Assembly: GCA_028289405.1 (NCBI GenBank)
Contig: JANQPP010000066.1
Coordinates: 1-44,551, forward strand
Direction of reading: 5' to 3'
Source: Pirellulales bacterium
Lineage (GTDB): Bacteria; Planctomycetota; Planctomycetia; Pirellulales; JANQPP01
Length of the DNA stretch: 44,551 nt
Shown here: piece after piece, positions 1 through 8,368 of the stretch
Numbering within the stretch: the stretch's first letter is position 1
Layout: each line of letters begins with the position of its first letter
Position numbers and translations under genes: made by a program
Notes under the pieces: model-generated
Database searches by the model: none
Seen by the model: only the letters and a program-made list of their open reading frames with translations
Told to the model about the DNA's origin: nothing

Positions 1-43
1 CTGCACACGGCGGAGGCCACTGGTTCGAGTCCAGTATCGCCCA
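1..43 (+). tRNA. tRNA 3' part, probably tRNA-Val(CAC), cut by the window start
   Basis: Bases 19-35 form a complete T arm: stem ACTGG/CCAGT around the loop TTCGAGT. Bases 36-42 (ATCGCCC) are the 3' acceptor strand and base 43 (A) the discriminator. CCA is not encoded. Counting back gives a five-base variable loop (14-18, AGGCC), the 3' anticodon stem GGCGG (9-13) and anticodon CAC (4-6), that is valine. The acceptor strand also fits bacterial tRNA-Val. The base before the anticodon would be G rather than the near-universal T33, so the isotype is less sure than the tRNA call. Confidence 0.75.
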
Positions 44-100
44 TTTCCTGGCCTGGCGGTTCCGGCCAGCGATACCCGGTCGGCAGTAGCCCGCACTCCC

Positions 101-142
101 CAGCACGGCGCCCACCGTGGGACGCCGCGCTGTCTCGTTTCT
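101..142 (+). terminator. Strong hairpin after the tRNA, likely intrinsic terminator
   Basis: The arms 101-115 and 117-132 are nearly perfect complements (CAGC, CGGCG and CCCAC blocks, with one mismatch and one bulge). They are followed by the T-rich stretch TCTCGTTTCT. The hairpin lies between the tRNA on the plus strand and the convergent lipoprotein gene, so it probably ends the tRNA transcript. The minus-strand side has no T tract. A weaker hairpin (48-53 with 64-69, CTGGCC/GGCCAG) lies just before it. Confidence 0.55.
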
Positions 143-158
143 CCGCCACTATCGGCGC

Positions 159-644
159 TTAATGCTGGTGCGGCAATTCACCCCGGTATTGCTTGCCCTC
201 GATGGTGATCGCCAGTTCGCCGTGCGCGTGGCCGTCCGCCAGATCGTCGAACAATTGTTCGTCGCTGGAGGCGAAGCGTGAACCGGCTTCGGGGGCCTCG
301 TCCTGGTTTGCGGCAGCCAGCTTGAACTGCTCGGCCTGGCCATCGTGATCAAGATTGACGGTCAGTTCCGTCGCCTGGATCGCTGCCGGTGCCTGGGCCG
401 TGGCATCGAGGATGTGGACCGTCACCGTTTTGGCATCGGCATCCAGCACGAGCTCCGCGTGGTATTCGCCCTTACCGAGATCGACGATCTCACCGCCATG
501 TGGGCCAGATTCGGCGTGGGAATGCGCGGCGGGCTCTTGTGTCTCGTTTGATGCTTGAGGAGGTGGTGAACTCGGAGCACCGTTGCCGCAGCCCGCCATG
601 AATATTGCCGACGCGAACAGTGCCGTGATGTGTGTCCATTTCAT
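159..644 (-). CDS. Small lipoprotein of a heavy-metal efflux operon
   Basis: 161 residues. The N-terminus is a lipoprotein signal: a hydrophobic stretch ending in FMAGC, with Cys19 the likely lipidated residue. A Pro/Ser/Gln-rich linker and a short His-rich segment (AAHSHAESGPHGGEIVDLG, about 39-57) follow, then a compact domain that looks mostly beta strand. The C-terminus ends HQH. Histidines in an exported lipoprotein beside a metal pump suggest periplasmic metal binding, which is inference. A good ribosome site (GGAAGGA) precedes the ATG. It starts 25 bases after the RND pump gene on the same strand, so it is probably the last gene of the efflux operon. I cannot place the C-terminal domain in a named family. 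Confidence 0.85.
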   Translation of the reverse strand: MKWTHITALFASAIFMAGCGNGAPSSPPPQASNETQEPAAHSHAESGPHGGEIVDLGKGEYHAELVLDADAKTVTVHILDATAQAPAAIQATELTVNLDHDGQAEQFKLAAANQDEAPEAGSRFASSDEQLFDDLADGHAHGELAITIEGKQYRGELPHQH

Positions 645-669
645 TTTTCCGTTCCTTCCGTCAAAGGGT

Positions 670-3600
670 TCAATTCACGACCGCCTCGGCCATTTGCCGA
701 GGGTGGCTTTGTCCTGTTTCCCAGCCCTCTTCCACGAGGATCACTTGTTTGTCATCGGATTCGACGACCTGCCGCGCCGCCTCCATACCCAATTTCCAAA
801 AGAGCGCAGGCCGCACGAGGAATTCCAACAGCGTGCTGGTGATTAGCCCGCCGATGATCACGGTCGCCACGGGATAGAGAATTTCCTTCCCCGGTTCTCC
901 CGCCGCCAAGGCCAGGGGGACCAGCCCGATGCCGGACGTGAGCGCCGTCATCAGCACGGGAGCCAGGCGGTCCTTACCGGCGTGGATGATCATTTCCCGC
1001 GTCCACGTTTCCCCTTCGTATTTGACGAGGTGCAGGTAGTGGTTGATCAGCAGAATGCCGTTGCGAGAGGCGATGCCGCAGAGTGAGATGAAACCGACCA
1101 TGCTGGCCACGGTGAGCGTTTGCCCGGTCAAATAGAGGGCGGCGACGGAGCCGATGAAGGCCATGGGCAAGGCGATCATGACCTGTAGTGACAGATTGGC
1201 CGAGCCAAACATTTTGAACAGCACGAGAAACATGCCGGCCAGTGAAACGCCGAACAGGATGGCGATCCGCCGTGACGCGGACTGCTGGCTCTGGAACTGA
1301 CCGCCGTATTCCACGAAATAGCCGTCGGGCAATTTCGCTTTGACAGGTTCGATACGCTCCATGATGTCTTGCACGACGTCCACCAGGCCGCGACCGCCGA
1401 CATTGCACTGCACGAGGATCCGCCGCCGGACCTGTTCGCGATTGATCGAATTGGGTCCTCCCGCTTCGTAGATCTTGGCAACTTCTTCGAGCTTGACTTC
1501 GCCGCTGTCAGGCGTTTCGATGATCAGCCGCCGCAGCGAAGCCAAGTCCTCGCGATGCTCTTCGCCGAGCCGCACCAGCAGATCGAAGGTCCGCTGGCCA
1601 TCCAAGACTTGGGAGACCACTTCCCCTTGCAGTGCGGTTTCCACGAAGTCGTTCACGTCCCCGCTACGGAGGCCGAAAGTTTCCAGCTGGTACCCGTCCG
1701 TTTCAATGCGGAGTTGCGGAATGATCACCTGCTGTTCCATCTGCAAGTCGCGCACGCCTTCCACCGTGGAGATGGCCGCTTCCATCTTTTTGGCTTCGCG
1801 CCGCAAGACATCTAAGTCATCGCCATAGAGCTTGATGGCGACTTGGGCCTTCACGCCCGAGAGCATATGCGAGATGAGATGCGCCAACGGCTGCTCGACC
1901 GACGTGACGATGCCGGGGATGTCCGCCAGAGCCTCGTCGATCTCCTCGATAACCTCGGACCGGGAGCGTTCGGTGTGAGGATTGATGGTGGCGATGATCT
2001 CCGAGACGTGGACACCTTCGGCATGCTCGTCCAGTTCGGCCCGGCCCGTCTTACGGACAAAGGCGGTGATGTCCTCGATCTGTTGGAGCCGGCGTTCGAC
2101 CTGACTCCCGATCTGGTTGGAGGTGGACAAGGAGGCCCCGGGCGGGAGCAACACGTTGACTTGCACGGCCCCTTCGTTGAAGGGGGGCAGAAAATCACGT
2201 TCGAGGAGCATCAGCCCGCCAGCGGCGATCGCCACGGCCACGGCCGCAGCCCCCAGCACCGGCCAGGCGAACCGCAGGCTGAGCCGCATCACCCGCTCGG
2301 CGATCCATTTCAGGAGCTTCAACAGCGGCCCTTCTTTTTCGCGACTTCCGAGCCGGGCTTGCCCCAACAGCCAGTAGCTCAGCACGGGCGTCACCGTCAG
2401 GGAAACCAGCAAGGACGAGACGATAGATACGATGTAGGCCACGCCTAGGGGCACGAACAGCCGGCCCTCCATGCCCGACAGGGCGAACAGCGGTACGAAA
2501 ACCAGCACCACGATCATCGTGCCGTAGACGATGGAATTGCGGACTTCGCAGCTCGCCTGAAACACGACGAGTAGCGCCGGCTTGGGGTTTGCCGCGTGCC
2601 GGTTTTCGCGGAGGCGGCGGAAGATGTTCTCCACGTCCACGATGGCGTCGTCCACCAGCTCGCCAATGGCCACGGCCAGTCCGCCCAGGGTCATGGTGTT
2701 GATCGACAAGCCGAAGGCCCGAAAGACCAGCGCTGTCATCACGATCGAAAGGGGGATGGCGGTGAGGGTGATGAACGTGGTGCGGAGATTCAGCAGGAAC
2801 AGAAACAGGATGATCACCACCAGGATGCCGCCGTCCCGCAACGCCTCCATCACGTTGTCGATCGCCAGATCGATGAACGCCTTTTGTTGATACAGGTCTC
2901 TATAGACTTGCACATCGGCGGGGAGCGTCGGCTCGATCTCTTTGATGGCTTCAAGGACGTTTTCGGTGACGCTCCGCGTGTCGGCACTCGGTTGCTTTTG
3001 AATGGTGAGCACGACGGACGGCCCTCCCACGAACTGGCCTTCCGCATCGCGGGCATAGGCAGCGGCATCCCCTCGCTTCACCTGCGGGCCCTCTTTGATC
3101 TCGGCCACTTGGAACAGCCGTACCGATTGGCCATTCCAATGCGCGATCACAATCCGCCGGAGCTCCTCGACCGTGTCTACTCGACCCAGGGACCGGACCA
3201 GCAGTTCATTGGGCCCTTGCTCATCGAGATAGCCACCCGCCGTGTTCTGATTGCTTTCGCGGAGAGCCTGTTTGACTTCATGCAAGGTGACGCCATAGCG
3301 GTGCAGTTCGTGCGGATCGACAAGGACTTGGAATTGCTTCCGCTCTCCGCCCATGACAATCACTTGCGAAACACCGGGAATCGTCAGCAGCCGTTGCCGT
3401 ACGGACCAATCGGCGAAGGTGCGAAGCTCCATGGGCGATGTCTGGCTGCCGTCTCCGTACAGGCCGAGGATCATGATTTGACCCATGATCGAGGAGATGG
3501 GCATCAATTGGGGACGTACGCCCGGCGGTAACCGGTCCGTGACCAATGCCAGCCGCTCGGCCACGATTTGCCGATCGTTGTAGATGTCGGTGCCCCAATC

Positions 3601-3891
3601 GAACTCGGCATAAATCACCGACAAGCCGACGCCCGATTGCGAGCGGACCGCCTGCACGCCCGCCGCCCCGTTGAGCACCGTCTCCAAGGGGAACGTGATC
3701 AGCGTCTCCACTTCCTCGGGTGCCATGCCGTGTGCTTCGGTGAGGATCACCACGCGGGGCCGGTTGAGATCGGGAAACACATCGATCGGCAACTGATACG
3801 CCTGCCAGCCGCCTTGAAGCAACAGGAACGCGGCGCAGGCAATCACCAGCAGCCGGTTCTGCAGCGCGAAACGTATCGTGGCGTTCAACAT
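670..3891 (-). CDS. Heavy-metal efflux RND pump, CusA/CzcA family
   Basis: 1073 residues, the normal length for inner-membrane HME-RND pumps, which export metal ions across the envelope using the proton gradient. The N-terminal membrane helix (about 12-30), two large periplasmic loops and two blocks of membrane helices (about 352-530 and 870-1040) match the family. The TM4 signature is at 408-422, AIGELVDDAIVDVEN. It lines up with the CusA pattern AIGAMVDAAIVMIEN and keeps the key Asp, but carries extra acids (E411, D415, D419). The family motif FLPPFNEGAVQVN follows. The metal specificity is not readable with confidence: the pattern is closest to Cu/Ag pumps, but the extra carboxylates recall divalent-metal pumps. 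It follows the membrane-fusion protein gene after 73 bases. No strong ribosome site is seen (GGAAA only). Confidence 0.95.
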   Translation of the reverse strand: MLNATIRFALQNRLLVIACAAFLLLQGGWQAYQLPIDVFPDLNRPRVVILTEAHGMAPEEVETLITFPLETVLNGAAGVQAVRSQSGVGLSVIYAEFDWGTDIYNDRQIVAERLALVTDRLPPGVRPQLMPISSIMGQIMILGLYGDGSQTSPMELRTFADWSVRQRLLTIPGVSQVIVMGGERKQFQVLVDPHELHRYGVTLHEVKQALRESNQNTAGGYLDEQGPNELLVRSLGRVDTVEELRRIVIAHWNGQSVRLFQVAEIKEGPQVKRGDAAAYARDAEGQFVGGPSVVLTIQKQPSADTRSVTENVLEAIKEIEPTLPADVQVYRDLYQQKAFIDLAIDNVMEALRDGGILVVIILFLFLLNLRTTFITLTAIPLSIVMTALVFRAFGLSINTMTLGGLAVAIGELVDDAIVDVENIFRRLRENRHAANPKPALLVVFQASCEVRNSIVYGTMIVVLVFVPLFALSGMEGRLFVPLGVAYIVSIVSSLLVSLTVTPVLSYWLLGQARLGSREKEGPLLKLLKWIAERVMRLSLRFAWPVLGAAAVAVAIAAGGLMLLERDFLPPFNEGAVQVNVLLPPGASLSTSNQIGSQVERRLQQIEDITAFVRKTGRAELDEHAEGVHVSEIIATINPHTERSRSEVIEEIDEALADIPGIVTSVEQPLAHLISHMLSGVKAQVAIKLYGDDLDVLRREAKKMEAAISTVEGVRDLQMEQQVIIPQLRIETDGYQLETFGLRSGDVNDFVETALQGEVVSQVLDGQRTFDLLVRLGEEHREDLASLRRLIIETPDSGEVKLEEVAKIYEAGGPNSINREQVRRRILVQCNVGGRGLVDVVQDIMERIEPVKAKLPDGYFVEYGGQFQSQQSASRRIAILFGVSLAGMFLVLFKMFGSANLSLQVMIALPMAFIGSVAALYLTGQTLTVASMVGFISLCGIASRNGILLINHYLHLVKYEGETWTREMIIHAGKDRLAPVLMTALTSGIGLVPLALAAGEPGKEILYPVATVIIGGLITSTLLEFLVRPALFWKLGMEAARQVVESDDKQVILVEEGWETGQSHPRQMAEAVVN

Positions 3892-3964
3892 GCGAGTTTT
3901 TCCGTCCTGCTCGTGTGTCGCTAAGACACCTTGCTCAATCCATTACGGGGGTAGCACCTGATTT

Positions 3965-5362
3965 TCAATGAGTGTGTCCGTGGTGCGGATCGACTCCTCC
4001 ACCTGACTGATTCTTGATCGCCAAATGCATTTGATATGCGCCGCGTCCCGCCACGATGTCGCCCGGAAACACCGATCCGTCGTTGGCGATGACCACCGAT
4101 TCGTGGTCGCGGTGTACCACCGTGACCGGCGTGCGGTTGAAATGGTCGCCGTCTTGGCGATAGACAAAGCTTTCGGCTCCCTCCTCCACGACCGCCTCCA
4201 CCGGCAACACGATGCACTCGTCCCAAAGCTCCACCGGCACATACAGGTGCATCCGTTGGCCCGGCTTGAAACGCCATTCGATAAACCGCTGGCCAGAGGC
4301 GTCTTGCTGGTCCAACACGACGTCGTTGGGCAGCGACAAATAGAAGCGGAACGCGCGGTTTTCCGGATCGATGTGGTTGTCCAAGTACAACAGTTTCAGC
4401 CCTTCGATGGAATGGTGCCCACCATCACCTGTTTCCCACGAGGCCAACACGGTCCATCCCTGTCGGGCCGCTTCACGGAGCTGGTCGGCGTCATCGGCGA
4501 AGGCCCGGCCCTCGATATTCAGTTCACAGTGATCCCCCAGCACGCAGAGCACCTGCCCAGCCTTGACATGTTCGCCCGGATTGACCGGCAGCCGTTGCAC
4601 ATGAAACAGGTGGTCCGTGTGGCAGGCCTGATGTTCCTCGGAGTGCGGGGGCGCGCGAACGTTCAAGCTCGTGAGCAGTTGCCGCTCGTCCAGCAAGGCT
4701 TGGATGTGCTCCTCCGCCAGGCCGTGCATGAGCAAGGCCTGCCGTTCCGCCTTGAGCGCCGCTTCCAATTGCTGCTGCTCGTATTCCTTCTCCAGCACCC
4801 GCCGCCCCGGCACGACGCCATCGGTGAGCGATTCCAACCGCGAAATTTCCTTGCGGACCACATCCAAACTCTGCGCCGTGCGAATGAAGTCCCGCTGCGA
4901 TACGACCAGCTCCTCGTGCGTCAGCCGCACCGTGAACAGAGGGCTGCCCGATTCAACCGCCGCCCCCTGGGTCGCGGAGATCTTCGTCAGGATGCCCGTC
5001 AGCGGCGCGGTGATGTGAATCTGGGACCGGCCAGGCCGCTCCACGACCATGCCCGGGATCATCACCGTGCGGGTAAAGGTTCCCACGGAAATGCTGAGCG
5101 GACGGTAGCCGATGTTTTTGAGGCCGCTCGGGCTGAGCTCGATGGAGGAGTCCTCCTCGTGATCGTGGCCATGGGCTTCTTCGTCATCGTGATCGTCCGA
5201 GCTTCCCTGCTCGGCGGAGGCCCCTTCCGCGAGCCAGACTTGCAACTGGCCTTTGGCCCAGGGGAGCCAATGCCGGCTCGTCGCGGCGGTCGCGCCGCCA
5301 ATAAACACGATCAAGACGATCAGGAAAACCCAAGCCGAAGTTTTGCCCATGCGGATGCCCAT
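3965..5362 (-). CDS. Periplasmic membrane-fusion protein of the metal efflux system (CusB/CzcB-like)
   Basis: 465 residues from the ATG at 5362, which has GGAGG five bases upstream; a GTG two codons earlier is possible. One N-terminal membrane anchor (about 8-28) is followed by an acidic His-rich stretch (DDHDDEEAHGHDHEED). The adaptor fold follows: the lipoyl-like half motif ITAPLTGILTKI, a helical hairpin (about 150-225) and the second half RLPVNPGEHVKAGQVLCVLG, then beta-barrel and membrane-proximal domains. Between hairpin and second half sits a Cys/His segment (HQACHTDHLFHVQ). The C-terminus ends HHGHTH. Such proteins link the RND pump to an outer-membrane channel, and the His clusters suggest they hand metal to the pump. 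The operon has no channel gene, so the channel must be encoded elsewhere. Confidence 0.93.
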   Translation of the reverse strand: MGIRMGKTSAWVFLIVLIVFIGGATAATSRHWLPWAKGQLQVWLAEGASAEQGSSDDHDDEEAHGHDHEEDSSIELSPSGLKNIGYRPLSISVGTFTRTVMIPGMVVERPGRSQIHITAPLTGILTKISATQGAAVESGSPLFTVRLTHEELVVSQRDFIRTAQSLDVVRKEISRLESLTDGVVPGRRVLEKEYEQQQLEAALKAERQALLMHGLAEEHIQALLDERQLLTSLNVRAPPHSEEHQACHTDHLFHVQRLPVNPGEHVKAGQVLCVLGDHCELNIEGRAFADDADQLREAARQGWTVLASWETGDGGHHSIEGLKLLYLDNHIDPENRAFRFYLSLPNDVVLDQQDASGQRFIEWRFKPGQRMHLYVPVELWDECIVLPVEAVVEEGAESFVYRQDGDHFNRTPVTVVHRDHESVVIANDGSVFPGDIVAGRGAYQMHLAIKNQSGGGVDPHHGHTH

Positions 5363-5526
5363 CACCACCTCCAGCGCCGATTACGCGATTTCTTCGCAAG
5401 ACAGACCCGATTCGCGATACCAACAGACGAGAGAGAACGTTTGCCTCGTTGCGGATTTGCAGACAGTCTACGCAACCAAACAAGGAGCCGATAAGCTTCC
5501 CGACTCCTCGACGGAGAGGCAGTGCA

Positions 5527-5964
5527 TCAGAGCAGCAATACGCTGAGCGCGAGATAGCGGCGCGGGTCGCCGAAGCGGGGGTAACTTTCCGCAAGCAGCG
5601 TGCGATCATGCGGGGGCAGATGGCAAGCTTCCGTGCCCTGGGCCAATTCCACTAGCGAGAAATGGACGACAGAGGAACCTTCCGCTGGAGTTACCGTGGT
5701 GGGCTTGGGAGCCAAGAATACACAGTGGCATTTGTCGCATTCATGCGGCGATTCCGGCGAGCTTTCCCGTGATCCAGGCTTGTCATGCTTGCCGCCAACG
5801 GCGTCCGCGTACTCGGAGGAGCCGTGATGCAGCGATGTCTCTGAGCTGGCGGCGTGACTATGTCCCACCGTGTTAGCATGGGCATGGTGCGCGCAGCAGC
5901 CGGCCAAGGCGTGCCACAGCAGTGACGCCAAGGTCAGCAAAGTCATTGCCACGCGGCCATACAT
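5527..5964 (-). CDS. Small exported His/Cys-rich protein, first gene of the metal efflux operon
   Basis: 145 residues from the ATG at 5964, chosen because AGGA lies eight bases upstream; the open frame runs further. The N-terminus is a signal peptide or anchor (VAMTLLTLASLLWHALAG) followed at once by CCAHHAHA and more His (HSHAASSETSLHHG). A second cluster, HECDKCHCVFLAP, is near residues 77-90. The C-terminus is more ordinary and ends in a short hydrophobic tail (RRYLALSVLLL). Small exported proteins of this look occur at the head of planctomycete and proteobacterial CusBA/CzcBA operons; metal binding or sensing in the periplasm is a reasonable inference but not shown. Its stop lies about 165 bases before the membrane-fusion gene on the same strand. 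Confidence 0.75.
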   Translation of the reverse strand: MYGRVAMTLLTLASLLWHALAGCCAHHAHANTVGHSHAASSETSLHHGSSEYADAVGGKHDKPGSRESSPESPHECDKCHCVFLAPKPTTVTPAEGSSVVHFSLVELAQGTEACHLPPHDRTLLAESYPRFGDPRRYLALSVLLL

Positions 5965-6009
5965 GGCGTAAGTCCTACGCGATGCGCTAAATCCCATTGC
6001 CCAGACATC

Positions 6010-6058
6010 ATTATCGGTCAGCCGGATTCGGTTTCATGCGGCTTCCATTCGCCGCATG
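6010..6058 (-). promoter_or_regulatory. Perfect 8-bp dyad near a possible promoter of the metal efflux operon
   Basis: CATGCGGC (6035-6042) and GCCGCATG (6051-6058) are exact inverted repeats separated by eight bases, 71 bases upstream of the His/Cys-rich gene at 5964. On the minus strand GATAAT (6015-6010) resembles a -10 box. A -35 box placed 17 bases upstream would overlap the left arm of the dyad but does not resemble TTGACA. The dyad could be an operator for a metal-responsive regulator or a hairpin after the SGNH hydrolase gene. No T tract follows it in the minus direction, so a standard terminator is unlikely. Confidence 0.35.
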
Positions 6059-6226
6059 GCCCAGTTCCCACGCCTGGGACGTGAGACCCGGCTCTCCATT
6101 CACAAACTCCACCGAGGCGTTTGCTGCCGGAAATCCGCCGGGAAACATTTCCCTGCTAGGATCTTACCCCTCTGGCGGGGAATCGTCCATTGTTGGAGAG
6201 GCGTTCCGGGCTAACTTTCCTCACTT

Positions 6227-7504
6227 CTATTTCGTCGCCAAAGCCGCTTCCACATCCGCGAGCATGGCCTCGGCCAAAATGCGGTTGGCGGCCTCGGTCG
6301 TGTGACAATAGTCGAGAAAGCAAGGCTCCTCCGTGTCGTCGAAGATCGTGCTTAGATCGGACATGGCCCCGCTTTCCTGGTCCGAATTCCACGCGCGAAA
6401 CGCCTCATCGACCGCCGCGTGCAGCGGCTGTAGGTATTCAAATTTCTCCGCCATCTTCCGTTCATGCGGGCTCATCCGCTGCTTGGTGAACAGCACCGGC
6501 TGCCAATAGGCCAAAACCTGGCTGCCATGTTCCTCGGCCAGCAGTTGGATCAGCCGCCGGTTTCGCGCGTAAACTTCCACGACCTCCGCCGCCAAACCTT
6601 GAAGGCCCTCTTCCGGCAGTTGCGGCGGCAGCCAGGAGGGCTGATTCTTTCCCGTGAATCGCCGTCGTATGGAGCGAGCGAACCTCGAAATGCCGACGGA
6701 GTTCGTGGTCAGCAGCCAATTCGCCGCGAAGGGCAACACTTTCTCCGGTTCTTGCAGCAGATTGAACTCCTCGCGACGATGCGTTTCATTCTGCGGCCAG
6801 CCGGCCACACCGTTCTGATACGCGGCATAGGTGTCGTTCACGCCGTCGTAAAAGATGGCCACGTCGGGCGGCTCATGCTCGCGCAGCCGCAATAGGAACG
6901 TCAAATATTCCTGCGTGGAGACGTAGCCGGATTCGCCGAGGTTCACGATCCGCACTTGATGTCCGCGCTCCGCCAACAGCGATGCCAAGTGAGAAGGAAT
7001 GGTTTGCTCGTCTCGTGCGCCGGTGCCCCACATGGTGGACCCGCCAAAGAGCCAAACGGTCGCGGGCTCGGTTTCGTCGTCCAGTTGCTTCTGGATCGTG
7101 CGACGGAGTCCCTGCGGATTGACGTGGATGTACTCGCCGTCGAATGCATTTCGACGCCAATAGACATACGGATCCCAGTGCATGGAGAGCGCGTGCAGTT
7201 CACGGTAGTATGCGGGAACCCAGGAGGTGTCCGCGTAACCGTCCGCCGTGACGCGGCTATCGACGGGCGGCTCGTTGCCGCGAAGCCAGGTCTTGGTGGC
7301 GTACATGGTTTGCAGCACCACCTCCAGGCTCAACAGCAATATCAAAGTTACGCCCAACAAACACCAGACGGCATGCAGAGCGGACCAACTTCGCCGGACA
7401 AATTTCGTGAACGAATGGGAAGCCACGGAAGCTGCTCCGTGAAGGGGAGAGGTTTTCGGGAAGATGGTCTGGCACGCGGCGGACCACGCACTACCCTTAA
7501 CCAT
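6227..7504 (-). CDS. Membrane-anchored SGNH/GDSL-like hydrolase
   Basis: 425 residues from the ATG at 7504. The open frame runs to 7810, but that would overlap the divergent phosphoesterase gene, so the shorter start is preferred. One membrane helix (about 44-66) anchors the protein; the rest should lie outside the inner membrane. SGNH landmarks are in order: block I VWLFGGSTMWGTG (Ser156 as nucleophile), a Gly block NLGESGYVST (about 188-197), GVND (221-224) and a C-terminal D-x-x-H in DYCHTT (Asp398, His401). Family members remove acyl groups from carbohydrates or lipids. The substrate is not readable. Divergent from the phosphoesterase gene with 63 bases between starts; no clear ribosome site. 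Confidence 0.85.
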   Translation of the reverse strand: MVKGSAWSAACQTIFPKTSPLHGAASVASHSFTKFVRRSWSALHAVWCLLGVTLILLLSLEVVLQTMYATKTWLRGNEPPVDSRVTADGYADTSWVPAYYRELHALSMHWDPYVYWRRNAFDGEYIHVNPQGLRRTIQKQLDDETEPATVWLFGGSTMWGTGARDEQTIPSHLASLLAERGHQVRIVNLGESGYVSTQEYLTFLLRLREHEPPDVAIFYDGVNDTYAAYQNGVAGWPQNETHRREEFNLLQEPEKVLPFAANWLLTTNSVGISRFARSIRRRFTGKNQPSWLPPQLPEEGLQGLAAEVVEVYARNRRLIQLLAEEHGSQVLAYWQPVLFTKQRMSPHERKMAEKFEYLQPLHAAVDEAFRAWNSDQESGAMSDLSTIFDDTEEPCFLDYCHTTEAANRILAEAMLADVEAALATK

Positions 7505-7567
7505 ACCTTGCCCGCCGGGCCACGTCGCCCGGCTAGTGATCGGCCCTCCGATGGTGGAACATCTTGC

Positions 7568-8209
7568 ATGCCGCACGATTCGCTCACGTTTGCCGGAGAA
7601 ACCTTGCAACTGCTCCCCGAACAGGCCTTGTGGTGGGACCGGGAGTACACGGTTTTCCTCTCGGACCTCCATCTGGGGCGAGTGCGGCGAAAGCAACGCG
7701 AAGATCAGGGAAAGCTGCTTGAGTCGATCGAGGAACCTTTGCGACGGCTGGGAGATGTGCTCGACCGCCTGCCGGCGCGGCGGGTCGTGATCTTGGGTGA
7801 CTTGGTCCACGCCCCGGTCGGTTATGTGGACCTCGTGGTGTCGTCCGTGGCGACCTGGCGTCGGGCGTTCGCGCGGCTGGAGATCTTATTGATCCGGGGT
7901 AACCATGAAGACCGCGCCGGAGATCCGCCTGCCACATGGCACATGCAGGTGGAGAGCCCGCCGTTTCGCCTGGGGCCGTTTGATTTGCGGCACCTGCCCG
8001 ATCATGCGGCAACCGGACAAGTCTTGGCGGGCCACCTGCATCCAGCCTGCCGATTGCCGGGAGAAAACAAGCGGTACCCCTGCCTTGTGGTGGAGGCGGG
8101 GCAACTCGTCTTTCCCGCCTTTGGCCGCTTCGTGAGCACGACGCCTATCGAGCCCGCTCACGGCAGGGAGCTGTATCTCTTTCATAAAGGACGCGTTACC
8201 CGGCCATGA
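7568..8209 (+). CDS. pdeM: Metallophosphoesterase, PdeM-like (ligase-associated DNA damage response endonuclease)
   Basis: 213 residues. Calcineurin-like metal-binding motifs are in order: SDLHLG near 32-37, GDLVHA near 77-82, RGNHEDRAGDPP near 111-122 and AGHLHPA near 154-160, then FPAFGRF near the end. The RGNHxxRAGDPP run and the C-terminal LPAFGxF-type block match PdeM, a manganese-dependent phosphoesterase usually encoded with an Lhr-type helicase and an ATP-dependent DNA ligase. Neither partner is next to it here. The normal GNHD is GNHE in this copy. The start at 7568 has GGTGGA about nine bases upstream; the frame is open further upstream but would overlap the divergent gene. Confidence 0.85.
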   Translation: MPHDSLTFAGETLQLLPEQALWWDREYTVFLSDLHLGRVRRKQREDQGKLLESIEEPLRRLGDVLDRLPARRVVILGDLVHAPVGYVDLVVSSVATWRRAFARLEILLIRGNHEDRAGDPPATWHMQVESPPFRLGPFDLRHLPDHAATGQVLAGHLHPACRLPGENKRYPCLVVEAGQLVFPAFGRFVSTTPIEPAHGRELYLFHKGRVTRP

Positions 8210-8324
8210 GTTACACCATCGTCAGCGAGTTACCAGGCTCCGGGACGGCAACCTCCTTGAACAGCCACTCGGCCACCATCCGCTCATATATTGGTGCGGC
8301 TTTGACCCAGCCCCCTTCACCGAG

Positions 8325-8357
8325 CCAAAACCGCGAGTGATGTTCTTTCGGTTTTGG
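8325..8357. repeat. 9-bp perfect inverted repeat CCAAAACCG/CGGTTTTGG
   Basis: The arms at 8325-8333 and 8349-8357 are exact complements with a 15-base spacer. They sit between the phosphoesterase stop and the IS3 relic. The repeat may be a transcription stop for the phosphoesterase gene, although no T tract follows, or a scar linked to the nearby IS sequence. Confidence 0.4.
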
Positions 8358-8368
8358 GTGTGGCAGAA

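Noticed and set aside
2596..3531. A 311-codon open frame on the plus strand
   Set aside because: Opposite the RND pump gene and without recognisable motifs; a shadow of the real gene.
4025..5494. A 489-codon open frame on the plus strand
   Set aside because: It lies opposite the membrane-fusion protein gene, whose adaptor motifs and ribosome site are clear. The plus-strand product is Arg/His/Asp-rich with no domain, typical of antisense frames in GC-rich DNA.
7505..7810. N-terminal extension of the SGNH hydrolase
   Set aside because: It would overlap the divergent phosphoesterase gene, and its sequence lacks the membrane anchor or family features, which start after 7504.
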